Source of the DNA: Rudaea sp.
GTDB lineage: Bacteria > Pseudomonadota > Gammaproteobacteria > Xanthomonadales > Rhodanobacteraceae
Reading direction: 5' to 3'
Assembly (NCBI GenBank): GCA_025934455.1
Contig: JAICYA010000110.1
Location: 1 to 6,705 of the forward strand
Length of the DNA: 6,705 nt
Under the pieces are notes generated by a model. That model made no database searches, was not told the origin of the DNA, and worked only from the letters and a program-made list of their open reading frames with translations. How positions within the stretch are numbered: position 1 is the stretch's first letter; the number at the start of each line of letters is the position of its first letter. Below, one piece after another: positions 1 through 6,244 of the stretch. Both the position numbers and the translations under genes were made by a program.

Positions 1-398
1 AGGTCAATCGGCGCCTGGTCAAGCGCGCGCAGGACGGCGACCTGATGCAGATATTCGTGCGCCTGGCCAGCACCTGCCCGGCCGCCACCGCGGACGAACG
101 CGGCATGGCGCTCGATTACGCGCAGGCCTTGTACCGGCAGCGTCCGGATGCGGGCGACGCCACCGCGCTGGCGCTGGCGCAGGCGGCGAACGGCAAGTTC
201 GACGATGCGCAGAAATCGCAGGCCCAGGCGATCTACGACGCGGCGCGCATGAACGACACCGCGCGCGCGGCCATGTTCCGCAAGACCATGCAGGATTTCG
301 TCGCGAAGAAGGTACCGGCACAGCCGTGGCCTGCCGAGCACCCCAACATGAATCCGCCGCCGCTCGAAACGTTTGCGACGCCGCCGAAAAAGTCCTGA
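1..398 (+). CDS. C-terminal part of a helical, possibly TPR-like protein (5' end outside window)
   Basis: An open frame enters from the left edge (first full codon at position 3) and ends at TGA 396-398, giving about 131 residues. The start lies outside the window; the internal ATG at 45 has no special claim to be the start. The visible part is rich in Ala, Gln and Asp. It contains a stretch reading roughly ALALAQAANGKFDDAQ followed by AQAIYDAARM, which has the spacing of a tetratricopeptide-like helix pair. The tail is Pro-rich (PWPAEHPNMNPPP). I see no catalytic motif and do not recognise the family. The stop is 37 bp before the ATG of the RsbW-like gene on the same strand, so the two may be co-transcribed. 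A TPR protein is the best guess from pattern only. The reading frame is well supported; the function is not. Confidence 0.7.
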   Translation, partial: VNRRLVKRAQDGDLMQIFVRLASTCPAATADERGMALDYAQALYRQRPDAGDATALALAQAANGKFDDAQKSQAQAIYDAARMNDTARAAMFRKTMQDFVAKKVPAQPWPAEHPNMNPPPLETFATPPKKS

Positions 399-435
399 CG
401 TTGCCAAGCCGCGCCGATTTCGTCAGCATTGGCGC

Positions 436-909
436 ATGGGTGGATGGCGCGAACGCTGGCGAAACTGGTGGCGCAAACCGCAGGCTGCGGCGGCGCCGGT
501 CACGACGGGCGTGGTCTGGAAACTGCGCGTCGAGCGCGATCGCGCCGCGATCGGGCGCTTCAACGAGCGCATGGAAAAGACCCTGCTGCCGAGCGTGCCA
601 GAAACCGCGCTGCGCGCCTTGCAGATATCCGTCGATGAACTGCTCACCAACGTGCTGATGCATGCGCAACAGGCATCCGGCACGATCGACCTGCAACTGG
701 CACGTTCGCCCGGCGCGGTGGACGCGACCATCGAGTACTTCGCCGAACCCTTCGATCCGACCACCTGGCAGGCGCCGCCGGACGGCGACAGCATCGACAC
801 CGCGCGCATCGGCGGCCACGGCATTCCGCTGGTGCGCCATCTGATGGACGATTTCCGCTACGAACACGTGGACGGACGCAACGTCATTCACCTGCGCAAG
901 CGTTGCTGA
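436..909 (+). CDS. RsbW-like GHKL ATP-binding protein (anti-sigma factor kinase fold), degenerate ATP site
   Basis: This 157-residue protein resembles the HATPase_c_2 / RsbW family, serine kinases that act as anti-sigma factors or anti-anti-sigma kinases. The N-box is ISVDELLTNVLMHA (about 64-77, with E68 and N72). The G2-type glycine loop is GGHGIPLVRHLMD (126-138). The ending YEHVDGRNVIHLRK is typical of the family. The middle loop, usually D-x-G-x-PFDP, reads YFAEPFDP (101-108), so the usual Asp and Gly are replaced by Tyr and Ala. The first 15 residues are Trp/Arg-rich (W4, W8, W11, W12). I chose ATG 436, which gives a family-like length. A TTG at 373 would add 21 very basic residues and overlap the upstream gene. 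No clear Shine-Dalgarno supports either start. No STAS antagonist or PP2C phosphatase is visible in the window, so partners, if any, lie further left or elsewhere. The family call is fairly secure; the biological role is unknown. Confidence 0.82.
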   Translation: MGGWRERWRNWWRKPQAAAAPVTTGVVWKLRVERDRAAIGRFNERMEKTLLPSVPETALRALQISVDELLTNVLMHAQQASGTIDLQLARSPGAVDATIEYFAEPFDPTTWQAPPDGDSIDTARIGGHGIPLVRHLMDDFRYEHVDGRNVIHLRKRC

Positions 910-918
910 GCACGGGAT

Positions 919-2196
919 TTAGCGGCTGATCGCGCGCCAGCCGATATCGCGGCGGCAGAACATGCCATCGGCCTTGATCTTGCGCACCGCCGCGTAGGCG
1001 CGCGTTTGTGACTCGGCGAAATCCTCGCCGAGTGCGCACACGGTCAGCACGCGGCCGCCGGCGGTGACGATTTTTCCGTTATCCAGTTTCGTGCCGGCGT
1101 GGAAGACCTTCACATTGGCACCGAAATCCGCATCCAGGCCTTCGATCACATCGCCCAGGCGCACCTTGCCCGGATAGCCGTGCGCGGCGAGCACCACGCC
1201 GAGCGCGACGCGCGCATCCCAACTCACGCTGACCTTGTCCAAGCGCCCATCCAGCGCGGCGTCGATCATGTCCACGAGGTCGGATTTGAGGCGCAGCAGG
1301 ATCGGCTGTGTTTCCGGATCGCCCAGGCGCACGTTGAATTCGATCACGCGCGGCGTGCCGTGCTTGTCGATCATGAGGCCGGCATACAGGAAGCCGATGA
1401 ACGGCGCGCCTTCGGCGGCCATACCGGCCAGGGTCGGCTCGATGATCTCGCGCAGGATGCGACGCTCGACTTCCGGCGTGACCACCGGCGCCGGCGAATA
1501 CGCGCCCATGCCGCCCGTATTCGGGCCGAGGTCGCGGTCGTCGCGGCGCTTGTGGTCCTGGCTGGTCGCCAGCGGCAGCGCGCGGCGGCCATCGCACAGC
1601 ACGATGTAGCTGGCTTCCTCGCCGTCGAGGAATTCCTCGATCACCACGCGCGCCGATGCTTCGCCGAGCACATGCGCGCCGAGCATGTCGTGCAGCGCCT
1701 GTTCGGCATCGGCCAGGGTCAGCGCCACGACCACGCCCTTGCCCGCGGCGAGGCCGTCCGCCTTGATCACGATCGGTGCACCCTGCGCGCGCACGTAGGC
1801 CAGCGCCGGCTTGAGCTGGTCGAACGCCGCGTGGCGTGCGGTCGGAATGTTGTGGCGGACGAGGAATTCCTTGGCGAAGGTTTTCGAGCCTTCGAGCTGC
1901 GCCGCCAGCCGGCGCGGACCGAAGCAGCGCAGGCCGGCGCCGCGGAAGCGGTCGACGATGCCCGCGACCAGCGGCACCTCGGGGCCGACCACGGTCAATG
2001 CGACATTTTCCACTTTTGCCAGTTGCAGCAGTCCATCGATGTCGTGCATTGCGACGGCGGCGTTGCGCACGCCGGATTCGGTCGCGGTGCCGGCATTGCC
2101 GGGCGCGACGATCACTTCGCTCACGCGCGGGGATTGGCGAATCTTCCAGGCCAGCGCGTGTTCGCGCCCGCCGGAGCCGATGACCAGAACTTTCAT
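919..2196 (-). CDS. purD: Phosphoribosylamine--glycine ligase (GAR synthetase)
   Basis: PurD catalyses the ATP-dependent joining of phosphoribosylamine and glycine to form GAR, the second step of purine synthesis, in the cytoplasm. The 425-residue product has the family's usual length (E. coli about 429). Visible landmarks are the N-domain MKVLVIGSGGREHALAWK (1-18), GPEVPL (71-76), the ATP-grasp loop ADGLAAGKGVVVA (146-158), DHKRRDD (214-220), PNTGGMGAYSPAP (225-237), FIGFLYAGLM (266-275) and the metal/ATP-binding segment IEFNVRLGDPETQ (285-297). The C-terminal domain includes ALGVVLAAHGYPG (331-343), and the protein ends in the typical DIGWRAI. The ATG at 2196 is 3 bp after the purH stop, and no strong Shine-Dalgarno is seen in the purH 3' end. 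Expression is therefore probably coupled to purH translation. The stop lies 9 bp from that of the convergent RsbW-like gene. No defects are visible. Confidence 0.98.
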   Translation of the reverse strand: MKVLVIGSGGREHALAWKIRQSPRVSEVIVAPGNAGTATESGVRNAAVAMHDIDGLLQLAKVENVALTVVGPEVPLVAGIVDRFRGAGLRCFGPRRLAAQLEGSKTFAKEFLVRHNIPTARHAAFDQLKPALAYVRAQGAPIVIKADGLAAGKGVVVALTLADAEQALHDMLGAHVLGEASARVVIEEFLDGEEASYIVLCDGRRALPLATSQDHKRRDDRDLGPNTGGMGAYSPAPVVTPEVERRILREIIEPTLAGMAAEGAPFIGFLYAGLMIDKHGTPRVIEFNVRLGDPETQPILLRLKSDLVDMIDAALDGRLDKVSVSWDARVALGVVLAAHGYPGKVRLGDVIEGLDADFGANVKVFHAGTKLDNGKIVTAGGRVLTVCALGEDFAESQTRAYAAVRKIKADGMFCRRDIGWRAISR

Positions 2197-2199
2197 GGC

Positions 2200-3780
2200 T
2201 TAATGTCTGAAATGCCTGACGCCTGTAAACACCATCGCCATGTCGTGTTCGTCCGCCGCGGCGATGGATTCGGCATCGCGCATCGAGCCGCCGGGCTGGA
2301 TCACCGCGCGGATGCCGGCGGCGGCGGCGGTATCGACGCCGTCGCGGAACGGGAAGAACGCGTCGGATGCCATCACGCTGCCGGCGACGTCGAGCTTGGC
2401 TTCCTCGGCCTTGAGCGCGGCGATCTTGGCGCTGATCACGCGGCTCATCTGGCCCGCGCCGATGCCGACCGTGCGGCCCTGGCGCGCGTAGACGATGGCG
2501 TTGGACTTGACGTACATCGCCACGTGCCAGGCGAACAGCAGGTCGCGCAGCTCGTCGGCGTCGGGCACGCGCCGGGACACGACTTTCAGATCCGACAGCA
2601 GCAGCGTATCGCGGTCGGTGTCTTGTACCAGCAGTCCACCGGAGATGCGCTTGAAGTCCAGCGTCGGCACCGGTTGTTCGGGCCAATCGCCACTGGCCAG
2701 TACGCGCACGTTGGGTTTTTTCGCGAACGCGGCCAAGGCGGCGGCATCGACTTCCGGTGCGATCACCACTTCGACGAACTGGCGATCGAGGATGGACTGC
2801 GCGGTCGCCGCGTCGAGTGGCTGGTTGAACGCGATGATGCCGCCGAATGCCGATACCGGGTCGGTCGCGTAGGCCTTGTCGTAGGCTTCGCGCGCGGTTG
2901 CGCCGATCGCCACGCCGCAGGGATTGGCGTGCTTGACGATGACGCAGGCCGGCGCCTTGCGGAATGCCTTGACGCATTCCAGCGCCGTGTCCGCGTCGGC
3001 GAGATTGTTGTAGGACAGCTCCTTGCCGGCCAGCACGCGCGCCGTGGCCACGCAGCCCGGCGCGGCATTCCGTTGCAGATACAACGCGGCGTTCTGGTGC
3101 GGGTTCTCGCCGTAACGCAGCGTGGCGTGGCGCGTGAACGCCAGGTGTAGGCTCGGCGGAAACTGTTCGACGCCGTCGGCATTCAGGCGCGCGCCGAGCC
3201 AGTTCGCAATCGTGCCGTCGTAGCGCGCGGTGTGCGCGTAAACCTTGGCGGCGAGGCGTCGGCGCAGGTCCAGCTTGGTGCCGTTGTCGGCGTGCAGGGT
3301 CTGGATCAATTCTGCGTAATCGGCCGGGTCGACCAGGGTGGCGACGTGTTCATGGTTCTTGGCCGCGGCGCGCAGCATCGCCGGTCCGCCGATGTCGATG
3401 TTCTCGATGGCGTCGTGCATGCTGCAATCCGGCGACGCGGTAGTCTGCTCGAACGGATACAGGTTGGCGACCAGCAGGTCGATGCCTTCGATGCCGTGTT
3501 CGGCCATTACCGCGTCGTCCTGGCCGCGCCGGCCGAGCAGGCCGCCGTGGATTTTCGGATGCAGGGTCTTGACCCGACCGTCCATGATTTCCGGAAAGCC
3601 GGTGACGTCGGCGACTTCGCGCACGGCGAGTCCCGCTTCGCGCAGCGCGCGCGCGGTGCCGCCGGTGGAAATCAGCACGACGCCGAGCGCGTCGAGTCCG
3701 CGCGCCAGGTCGATGAGACCGGTCTTGTCGGACACGCTCAGCAGCGCGCGCCGGATCGGAGCCAAGCTTGCGTCAAACAT
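2200..3780 (-). CDS. purH: Bifunctional AICAR formyltransferase / IMP cyclohydrolase
   Basis: PurH carries out the last two steps of IMP synthesis: formylation of AICAR with 10-formyl-THF, then ring closure. Its 526 residues match the normal size (E. coli 529). The N-terminal MGS-like cyclohydrolase domain (about 1-200) shows [12 protein letters not shown] (10-21), STGGTA (38-43), the block [20 protein letters not shown] (61-80), NLYPF (106-110) and [16 protein letters not shown] (127-142). The formyltransferase domain (about 215-526) shows LRYGENPHQ (221-229), [13 protein letters not shown] (254-266), the catalytic KHANPCG (283-289), DPVSAFGG (307-314), GIGAGQMSR (439-447) and [10 protein letters not shown] (472-481). 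The ATG at 3780 puts [12 protein letters not shown] at the usual distance from the N-terminus. No strong Shine-Dalgarno is visible. A perfect TATAAT lies 27 bp upstream of the start, in the short gap after fis. purD follows after 3 bp, as in the E. coli purHD operon. Confidence 0.98.
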   Translation of the reverse strand: MFDASLAPIRRALLSVSDKTGLIDLARGLDALGVVLISTGGTARALREAGLAVREVADVTGFPEIMDGRVKTLHPKIHGGLLGRRGQDDAVMAEHGIEGIDLLVANLYPFEQTTASPDCSMHDAIENIDIGGPAMLRAAAKNHEHVATLVDPADYAELIQTLHADNGTKLDLRRRLAAKVYAHTARYDGTIANWLGARLNADGVEQFPPSLHLAFTRHATLRYGENPHQNAALYLQRNAAPGCVATARVLAGKELSYNNLADADTALECVKAFRKAPACVIVKHANPCGVAIGATAREAYDKAYATDPVSAFGGIIAFNQPLDAATAQSILDRQFVEVVIAPEVDAAALAAFAKKPNVRVLASGDWPEQPVPTLDFKRISGGLLVQDTDRDTLLLSDLKVVSRRVPDADELRDLLFAWHVAMYVKSNAIVYARQGRTVGIGAGQMSRVISAKIAALKAEEAKLDVAGSVMASDAFFPFRDGVDTAAAAGIRAVIQPGGSMRDAESIAAADEHDMAMVFTGVRHFRH

Positions 3781-3807
3781 GGATCGGCCCGCAAAAGGTA
3801 GCGGACG

Positions 3808-3813
3808 ATTATA
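3808..3813 (-). promoter_or_regulatory. Candidate -10 box for purHD
   Basis: Read on the minus strand, the hexamer is TATAAT, a perfect sigma-70 -10 box and conspicuous in such GC-rich DNA. It lies in the 44-bp gap between fis and purH, 27 bp upstream of the purH ATG, and would give a leader of about 20 nt. No good TTGACA-like -35 is found 15-19 bp upstream (the 17-bp position reads GGCCTG), and the extended TGn motif is not exact. It is therefore a plausible, possibly activator-dependent or weak promoter that would let purHD be transcribed apart from fis. Confidence 0.4.
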
Positions 3814-3824
3814 CCCACACGGCG

Positions 3825-4112
3825 TTAAGACAGGCCGCGCAACGCCAATTTCTTGCGCAATGTCGCGCGATTGATGCCCAGCGCCTGCGCGGCGCGGCTC
3901 TGGTTGCCCTCGCTCCAGCGCAGTACTTCGCGCAGCAGCGGTTTTTCGACCTCACCCAGCACCAGGTCGTAAAGCCCGTCCGGTTGTTGTGCGTCGAGGT
4001 CGGCTAGGTAGCGGCGTACCGCGCGCGCCACGCAATCGCACAACGCCGGCTGCAACGCGGCTTCCGAGACGTTGTCGACGTGACTGGCGGAGAGGGGTTC
4101 GGCGGCGAGCAT
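3825..4112 (-). CDS. fis: DNA-binding protein Fis
   Basis: Fis is a small homodimeric nucleoid protein that bends DNA and, in gammaproteobacteria, activates rRNA/tRNA promoters and rises with growth rate. The 95-residue product shows the conserved C-terminal half: [13 protein letters not shown] (28-40, dimerisation helix), [19 protein letters not shown] (48-66), and the helix-turn-helix [21 protein letters not shown] (68-88) with a short tail ending LRGLS. I chose ATG 4112 because AAGGAAG sits 8 nt upstream and the length matches E. coli Fis (98 residues). A longer frame exists only from a TTG at 4151. In E. coli fis follows dusB. Here it follows the zinc-ribbon/DUF3426 gene, with an 87-bp gap holding a weak promoter candidate and a small hairpin, and it precedes purH. 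The first 25 residues show no recognisable motif, as is usual for the variable Fis N-terminus. Confidence 0.95.
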   Translation of the reverse strand: MLAAEPLSASHVDNVSEAALQPALCDCVARAVRRYLADLDAQQPDGLYDLVLGEVEKPLLREVLRWSEGNQSRAAQALGINRATLRKKLALRGLS

Positions 4113-4120
4113 CGCGGTTG

Positions 4121-4127
4121 CTTCCTT
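4121..4127 (-). promoter_or_regulatory. Ribosome binding site deciding the fis start
   Basis: On the minus strand this reads AAGGAAG, ending 8 nt before ATG 4112. It is among the clearest Shine-Dalgarno sequences in the window. It argues for the 95-residue Fis rather than a 108-residue form from the TTG at 4151, which would place this motif inside the coding region. Confidence 0.65.
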
Positions 4128-4161
4128 GGCATTCCCGCCGCGCGCATGCAACGGGGCAGGG

Positions 4162-4190
4162 AGTCTAGCGCCAAGCGCCGCGCTTGATAA
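4162..4190 (-). promoter_or_regulatory. Candidate fis promoter (-35 TTATCA, -10 TAGACT)
   Basis: On the minus strand TTATCA (4190-4185) and TAGACT (4167-4162) are separated by exactly 17 bp, in the 87-bp gap between the DUF3426 gene and fis. Each hexamer matches the sigma-70 consensus at 4 of 6 positions. The predicted start, near 4155, would give a leader of about 42 nt before the fis ATG. Matches of this quality arise by chance, so support is weak and rests mainly on spacing and location. Confidence 0.27.
4172..4186. other. Small perfect hairpin between the DUF3426 gene and fis
   Basis: The 15 bases form CAAGCG, a CCG loop, then CGCTTG: a 6-bp perfect stem with a 3-nt loop. On the coding (minus) strand it is followed by GCGCTAGACTCC rather than a T tract, so it is not a canonical intrinsic terminator. 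It overlaps the spacer of the candidate fis promoter. It could be a weak pause or attenuation structure, a protein-binding dyad, or chance. Confidence 0.3.
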
Positions 4191-4199
4191 GTGCCGCGA

Positions 4200-5000
4200 T
4201 CAGCGAAACTTGAATTCGAACGCGACCGCGTTCTTGCCCGGGTCGGCCACCTCGAACACCAGCGCGGCGGTCGCGCCGGGCGCCAGTCCCGCTGCCAGGC
4301 TGCGGGTGTCGGCGATGTAATCCTGCGGCCGGAAGCGGCGCATGGCGATGCGGTTTTCGTCCAGGTCCGACAACGTGATCTCGACATCGGGGAAGGCTTG
4401 CGCAAAATTCGCGTCGTTGCGCAGCGTGGCCGACACGATCAGCGCATTCGGTACCGATGGATGCGGGCGGATGTCGCGCGACAGCAGTTCCAATTTCACC
4501 GGGTCGTGGCGCAGCGGCAAACGGCAGCCGAGCGTCGCGCAAACGCCGTCGAGCATCGGCCGCACATGTGCATCGTCGAGCAGAACCGCACGCTCGGCAT
4601 AGCCGATCTGCGCGAGCAGCGACAGGGCAAGGCCCAACGCGCCCAGCGCCCATGACCAGTTGCGCGAAACGGATGGTGCGCGGCGCGAGCGCGCGAATGC
4701 CGGCGTGTGCGCGCGTCGCTGGGCCGGCGTGTGCGTGGGGCGTTCGTCCGGATCGAACAACAAGGCTTGCTGCTCGCCGGTTTTCGGACGCAACGCCGGC
4801 ACGGCCAGTTGCGGTGGCGCGTCGTCGCCCGGATGCGCAAGCAGGTGCCGCACCGATTCGTCGGGCAACTGCTCGGTCAGCGTGCGCAGCGCGTCGAACA
4901 CGGCGTTGCAATGCCCGCAGCGCACGCTGCCGTGCGACTGCCCGAGTACGGCAGCGCCGACCTTGTAGATCGTCAGGCATTCAGGGCATTGGGAATACAT
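4200..5000 (-). CDS. MJ0042-type zinc-ribbon membrane protein with C-terminal DUF3426
   Basis: This 266-residue protein has three parts. An N-terminal zinc ribbon has CPEC (5-8) and CGHC (28-31), in the pattern of the MJ0042-type zinc finger domain. A charged, Pro-rich linker (about 50-112) carries Arg-rich segments just before the membrane. A single hydrophobic helix follows, about residues 115-133 (WSWALGALGLALSLLAQIG). The remaining ~130 residues match the DUF3426 pattern, with a Cys pair in CATLGC (154-159) and segments NALIVSATLRND (185-196) and FPDVEITLSDLDENRIAMRRF (203-223). By the positive-inside rule the zinc ribbon should be cytoplasmic and DUF3426 periplasmic. I chose ATG 5000 because these proteins typically begin M-Y-x-x-C-P-x-C. 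A longer frame to 5069 adds 23 residues without a motif. The function of the family is not established. The neighbour fis lies 87 bp downstream and prmA 177 bp upstream, on the same strand. Confidence 0.92.
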   Translation of the reverse strand: MYSQCPECLTIYKVGAAVLGQSHGSVRCGHCNAVFDALRTLTEQLPDESVRHLLAHPGDDAPPQLAVPALRPKTGEQQALLFDPDERPTHTPAQRRAHTPAFARSRRAPSVSRNWSWALGALGLALSLLAQIGYAERAVLLDDAHVRPMLDGVCATLGCRLPLRHDPVKLELLSRDIRPHPSVPNALIVSATLRNDANFAQAFPDVEITLSDLDENRIAMRRFRPQDYIADTRSLAAGLAPGATAALVFEVADPGKNAVAFEFKFR

Positions 5001-5181
5001 GCACGGAATTCTAGCCCAAGCTGGCGCCTCCGCCTCAGGGCGCTTCGAAGCCGTTGTGGAAGATGGCATCGCAGTCGTTCAGGTAGACCCGGCCTTAACG
5101 GTTTTGCGCACGGCGCTGGTCGAACAAGCGATGCAGCGGCGCGACGCGGAAAAGCTCGCGGCCGTGTTGTGCTTGCGCTAG
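4999..5181 (+). CDS. Doubtful 60-codon ORF exactly filling the prmA-DUF3426 gap
   Basis: A + strand frame from ATG 4999 to TAG 5181 encodes 60 residues beginning MHGILAQAGASAS. Its ATG overlaps the divergent DUF3426 ATG in a shared CATG. Its TAG overlaps the prmA stop in a shared CTAG. I counted 42 of 60 codons ending in G or C (70%), with the second half more biased than the first, so coding bias is present but modest. There is no usable Shine-Dalgarno upstream, since that DNA is inside the DUF3426 coding region. I recognise no family. Most likely it is a chance frame in a 177-bp spacer, and it is listed because nothing else explains the spacer. Confidence 0.15.
   Translation: MHGILAQAGASASGRFEAVVEDGIAVVQVDPALTVLRTALVEQAMQRRDAEKLAAVLCLR
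5008..5013 (-). promoter_or_regulatory. Weak -10-like box just before the DUF3426 gene
   Basis: The minus strand reads TAGAAT, matching TATAAT at 5 of 6 positions and ending 7 nt before ATG 5000. A start site 7 nt downstream of this box would fall on the ATG itself, giving a leaderless mRNA, which would fit the absence of a clear Shine-Dalgarno there. The -35 position 17 bp upstream reads GAGGCG, which is poor, so this may be chance. Confidence 0.2.
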
Positions 5182-6077
5182 TCAGCCTGCACGCCGTCGA
5201 TTCGTACCCATCCATCGCGCGTCGTCGCGCGCAAGGCGACGAACCACTGCGCGTAATGCGCGAGCAGTTCGTCCTGTTGGCCGTCGAGGATGCCTGACAG
5301 CGCCAGCGCGCCGCCGGGTTTGAGGCTTTGCGCGAACAACGGTGCGAGTTCCGCGAGCGGTCCGGCAAGGATGTTCGCGACGAGCACGTCGGATTGCATG
5401 GGTGGAAAATGCTGCGGATGATACAAATCCAGATTCTCGACGACGCCATTGCGTTGCGCGTTGTCGCGGCTGGCGGCGATGGCCTGTTCGTCGTTGTCCA
5501 CGCCGATTGCGCGCGCGGCACCGAGCTTGAGCGCGGCGATGGCGAGGATGCCCGAGCCGCAGCCGTAATCGACCAGCGTCTTGCCAGTGAGGTCGGTTCC
5601 ATCCAGCCATTCCAGGCACAGCGCCGTGGTCGGATGCGTGCCGCTGCCGAACGCCAGGCCGGGATCCAGGCGCACGATCACCGTGGCGGCAGCGTCGGGC
5701 GCCTCCACGTTCCAGGGATAAATCCACAAACGTTTGCCGAAGCGCATGGGCTTGAACGTATCGAGCCAGGCGCGCGTCCAGTCCTGGTCGGCCACTTCGC
5801 GAAACGCGATTTGCGCCGGATCGATGCCGGGAATCAGCTCGGCGAGCGCATGCACGAGTCCGGCGCGATCGGCATTTGCGTCGAACAGCGCCTGCAGGAC
5901 AAGGTCGTTCCACAGCGGCGTTTCGCCGACGCCCGGCTCGAAGATCGCGCGTTCGTCGGGTGTGTCGGCATCGGCGTCTTGCAGCGTGATCGACAGCGCG
6001 CCAAGTTCTTCCAGCGCAGCTTCGACGCTGGCCTGCTGCGTGGCTGAAATAGTGAGCGAGAGTTCGAGGAAGGACAT
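5178..6077 (-). CDS. prmA: Ribosomal protein L11 methyltransferase
   Basis: PrmA is a cytoplasmic SAM-dependent enzyme that trimethylates lysines and the N-terminal amine of ribosomal protein L11. The product is 299 residues (E. coli 293). The small N-terminal substrate-recognition domain (about 1-95) begins MSFLELSLTI. The linker region carries DQDWTRAWLDTFKPMRFG (97-114). The diagnostic PrmA segment is LDPGLAFGSGTHPTT (137-151). The SAM-binding motif I is LVDYGCGSGILAIAALKLGA (168-187), followed by GVDND (192-196). The catalytic-site motif is VANIL (233-237), and the C-terminal strands include LKPGGALALSGIL (252-264). The ATG at 6077 gives the normal N-terminus but has only a weak purine-rich stretch (AAAAAG) upstream. 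A 96-bp REP doublet starts 15 bp before the start codon, so any promoter must lie in or beyond it. The protein is intact. Confidence 0.97.
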   Translation of the reverse strand: MSFLELSLTISATQQASVEAALEELGALSITLQDADADTPDERAIFEPGVGETPLWNDLVLQALFDANADRAGLVHALAELIPGIDPAQIAFREVADQDWTRAWLDTFKPMRFGKRLWIYPWNVEAPDAAATVIVRLDPGLAFGSGTHPTTALCLEWLDGTDLTGKTLVDYGCGSGILAIAALKLGAARAIGVDNDEQAIAASRDNAQRNGVVENLDLYHPQHFPPMQSDVLVANILAGPLAELAPLFAQSLKPGGALALSGILDGQQDELLAHYAQWFVALRATTRDGWVRIDGVQAD

Positions 6078-6091
6078 GGCTTTTTACAAAA

Positions 6092-6187
6092 CCGTTCGCG
6101 TTGAGCGTAGCTCGCGAAGCGAGCGAAGTCGAAACGCCGGGTGGCCCTTCGACTTCGCGCCTGCGGCGCTACGCTCAGGGCGAACGG
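6092..6187. repeat. Inverted REP doublet (REPIN-like), GTAG type, four-way junction fold
   Basis: Two GTAG-headed REP units face each other. The left unit has GTAG at 6107-6110 and a perfect hairpin GCTCGC-GAA-GCGAGC (6110-6124). The right unit has CTAC at 6169-6172, which is GTAG on the minus strand, and hairpin GCGCC-TGC-GGCGC (6157-6169). The outer arms pair as 8 bp (6092-6099 with 6180-6187), two weak positions, then 8 bp (6102-6109 with 6170-6177). The inner arms pair as 9 bp (6125-6133 with 6148-6156) around a short closing loop. The four helices abut with no unpaired base at the junction. Short palindromic REPs with a terminal GTAG are known from Stenotrophomonas maltophilia, and REP doublets are mobilised by RAYT transposases. 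No RAYT gene is visible here. The inverted pairing is directly seen; assignment to the REPIN class is by pattern. Confidence 0.85.
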
Positions 6188-6244
6188 AATACAAGTGGGC
6201 GCGCTTCGATTTCAGGTAGTGGTCTAGTTTGAAATCATGGATGC

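Noticed and set aside
19..891. A 290-codon open frame on - opposite the first two genes
   Set aside because: The + strand frames carry the recognisable RsbW-like motifs. This frame is Arg/Pro/Ala-rich without any motif and is an antisense shadow.
1079..2977. A 632-codon open frame on - spanning purD and purH in another frame
   Set aside because: It is an Arg-rich out-of-frame shadow of the two purine genes and crosses their boundary.
1099..3150. A 683-codon open frame on + across purD and purH
   Set aside because: It runs antisense to two intact, unmistakable genes, has low-complexity His/Arg/Ala/Gly-rich content and no domain pattern. Long antisense frames are expected opposite strongly GC3-biased genes.
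4113..4151. N-terminal extension of Fis from a TTG at 4151
   Set aside because: AAGGAAG at the right distance favours ATG 4112, and the shorter form matches known Fis length.
5001..5069. N-terminal extension of the zinc-ribbon protein to ATG 5069
   Set aside because: The family starts directly with M-Y-x-x-C-P-x-C. The added residues have no pattern and would move the zinc ribbon away from the N-terminus.
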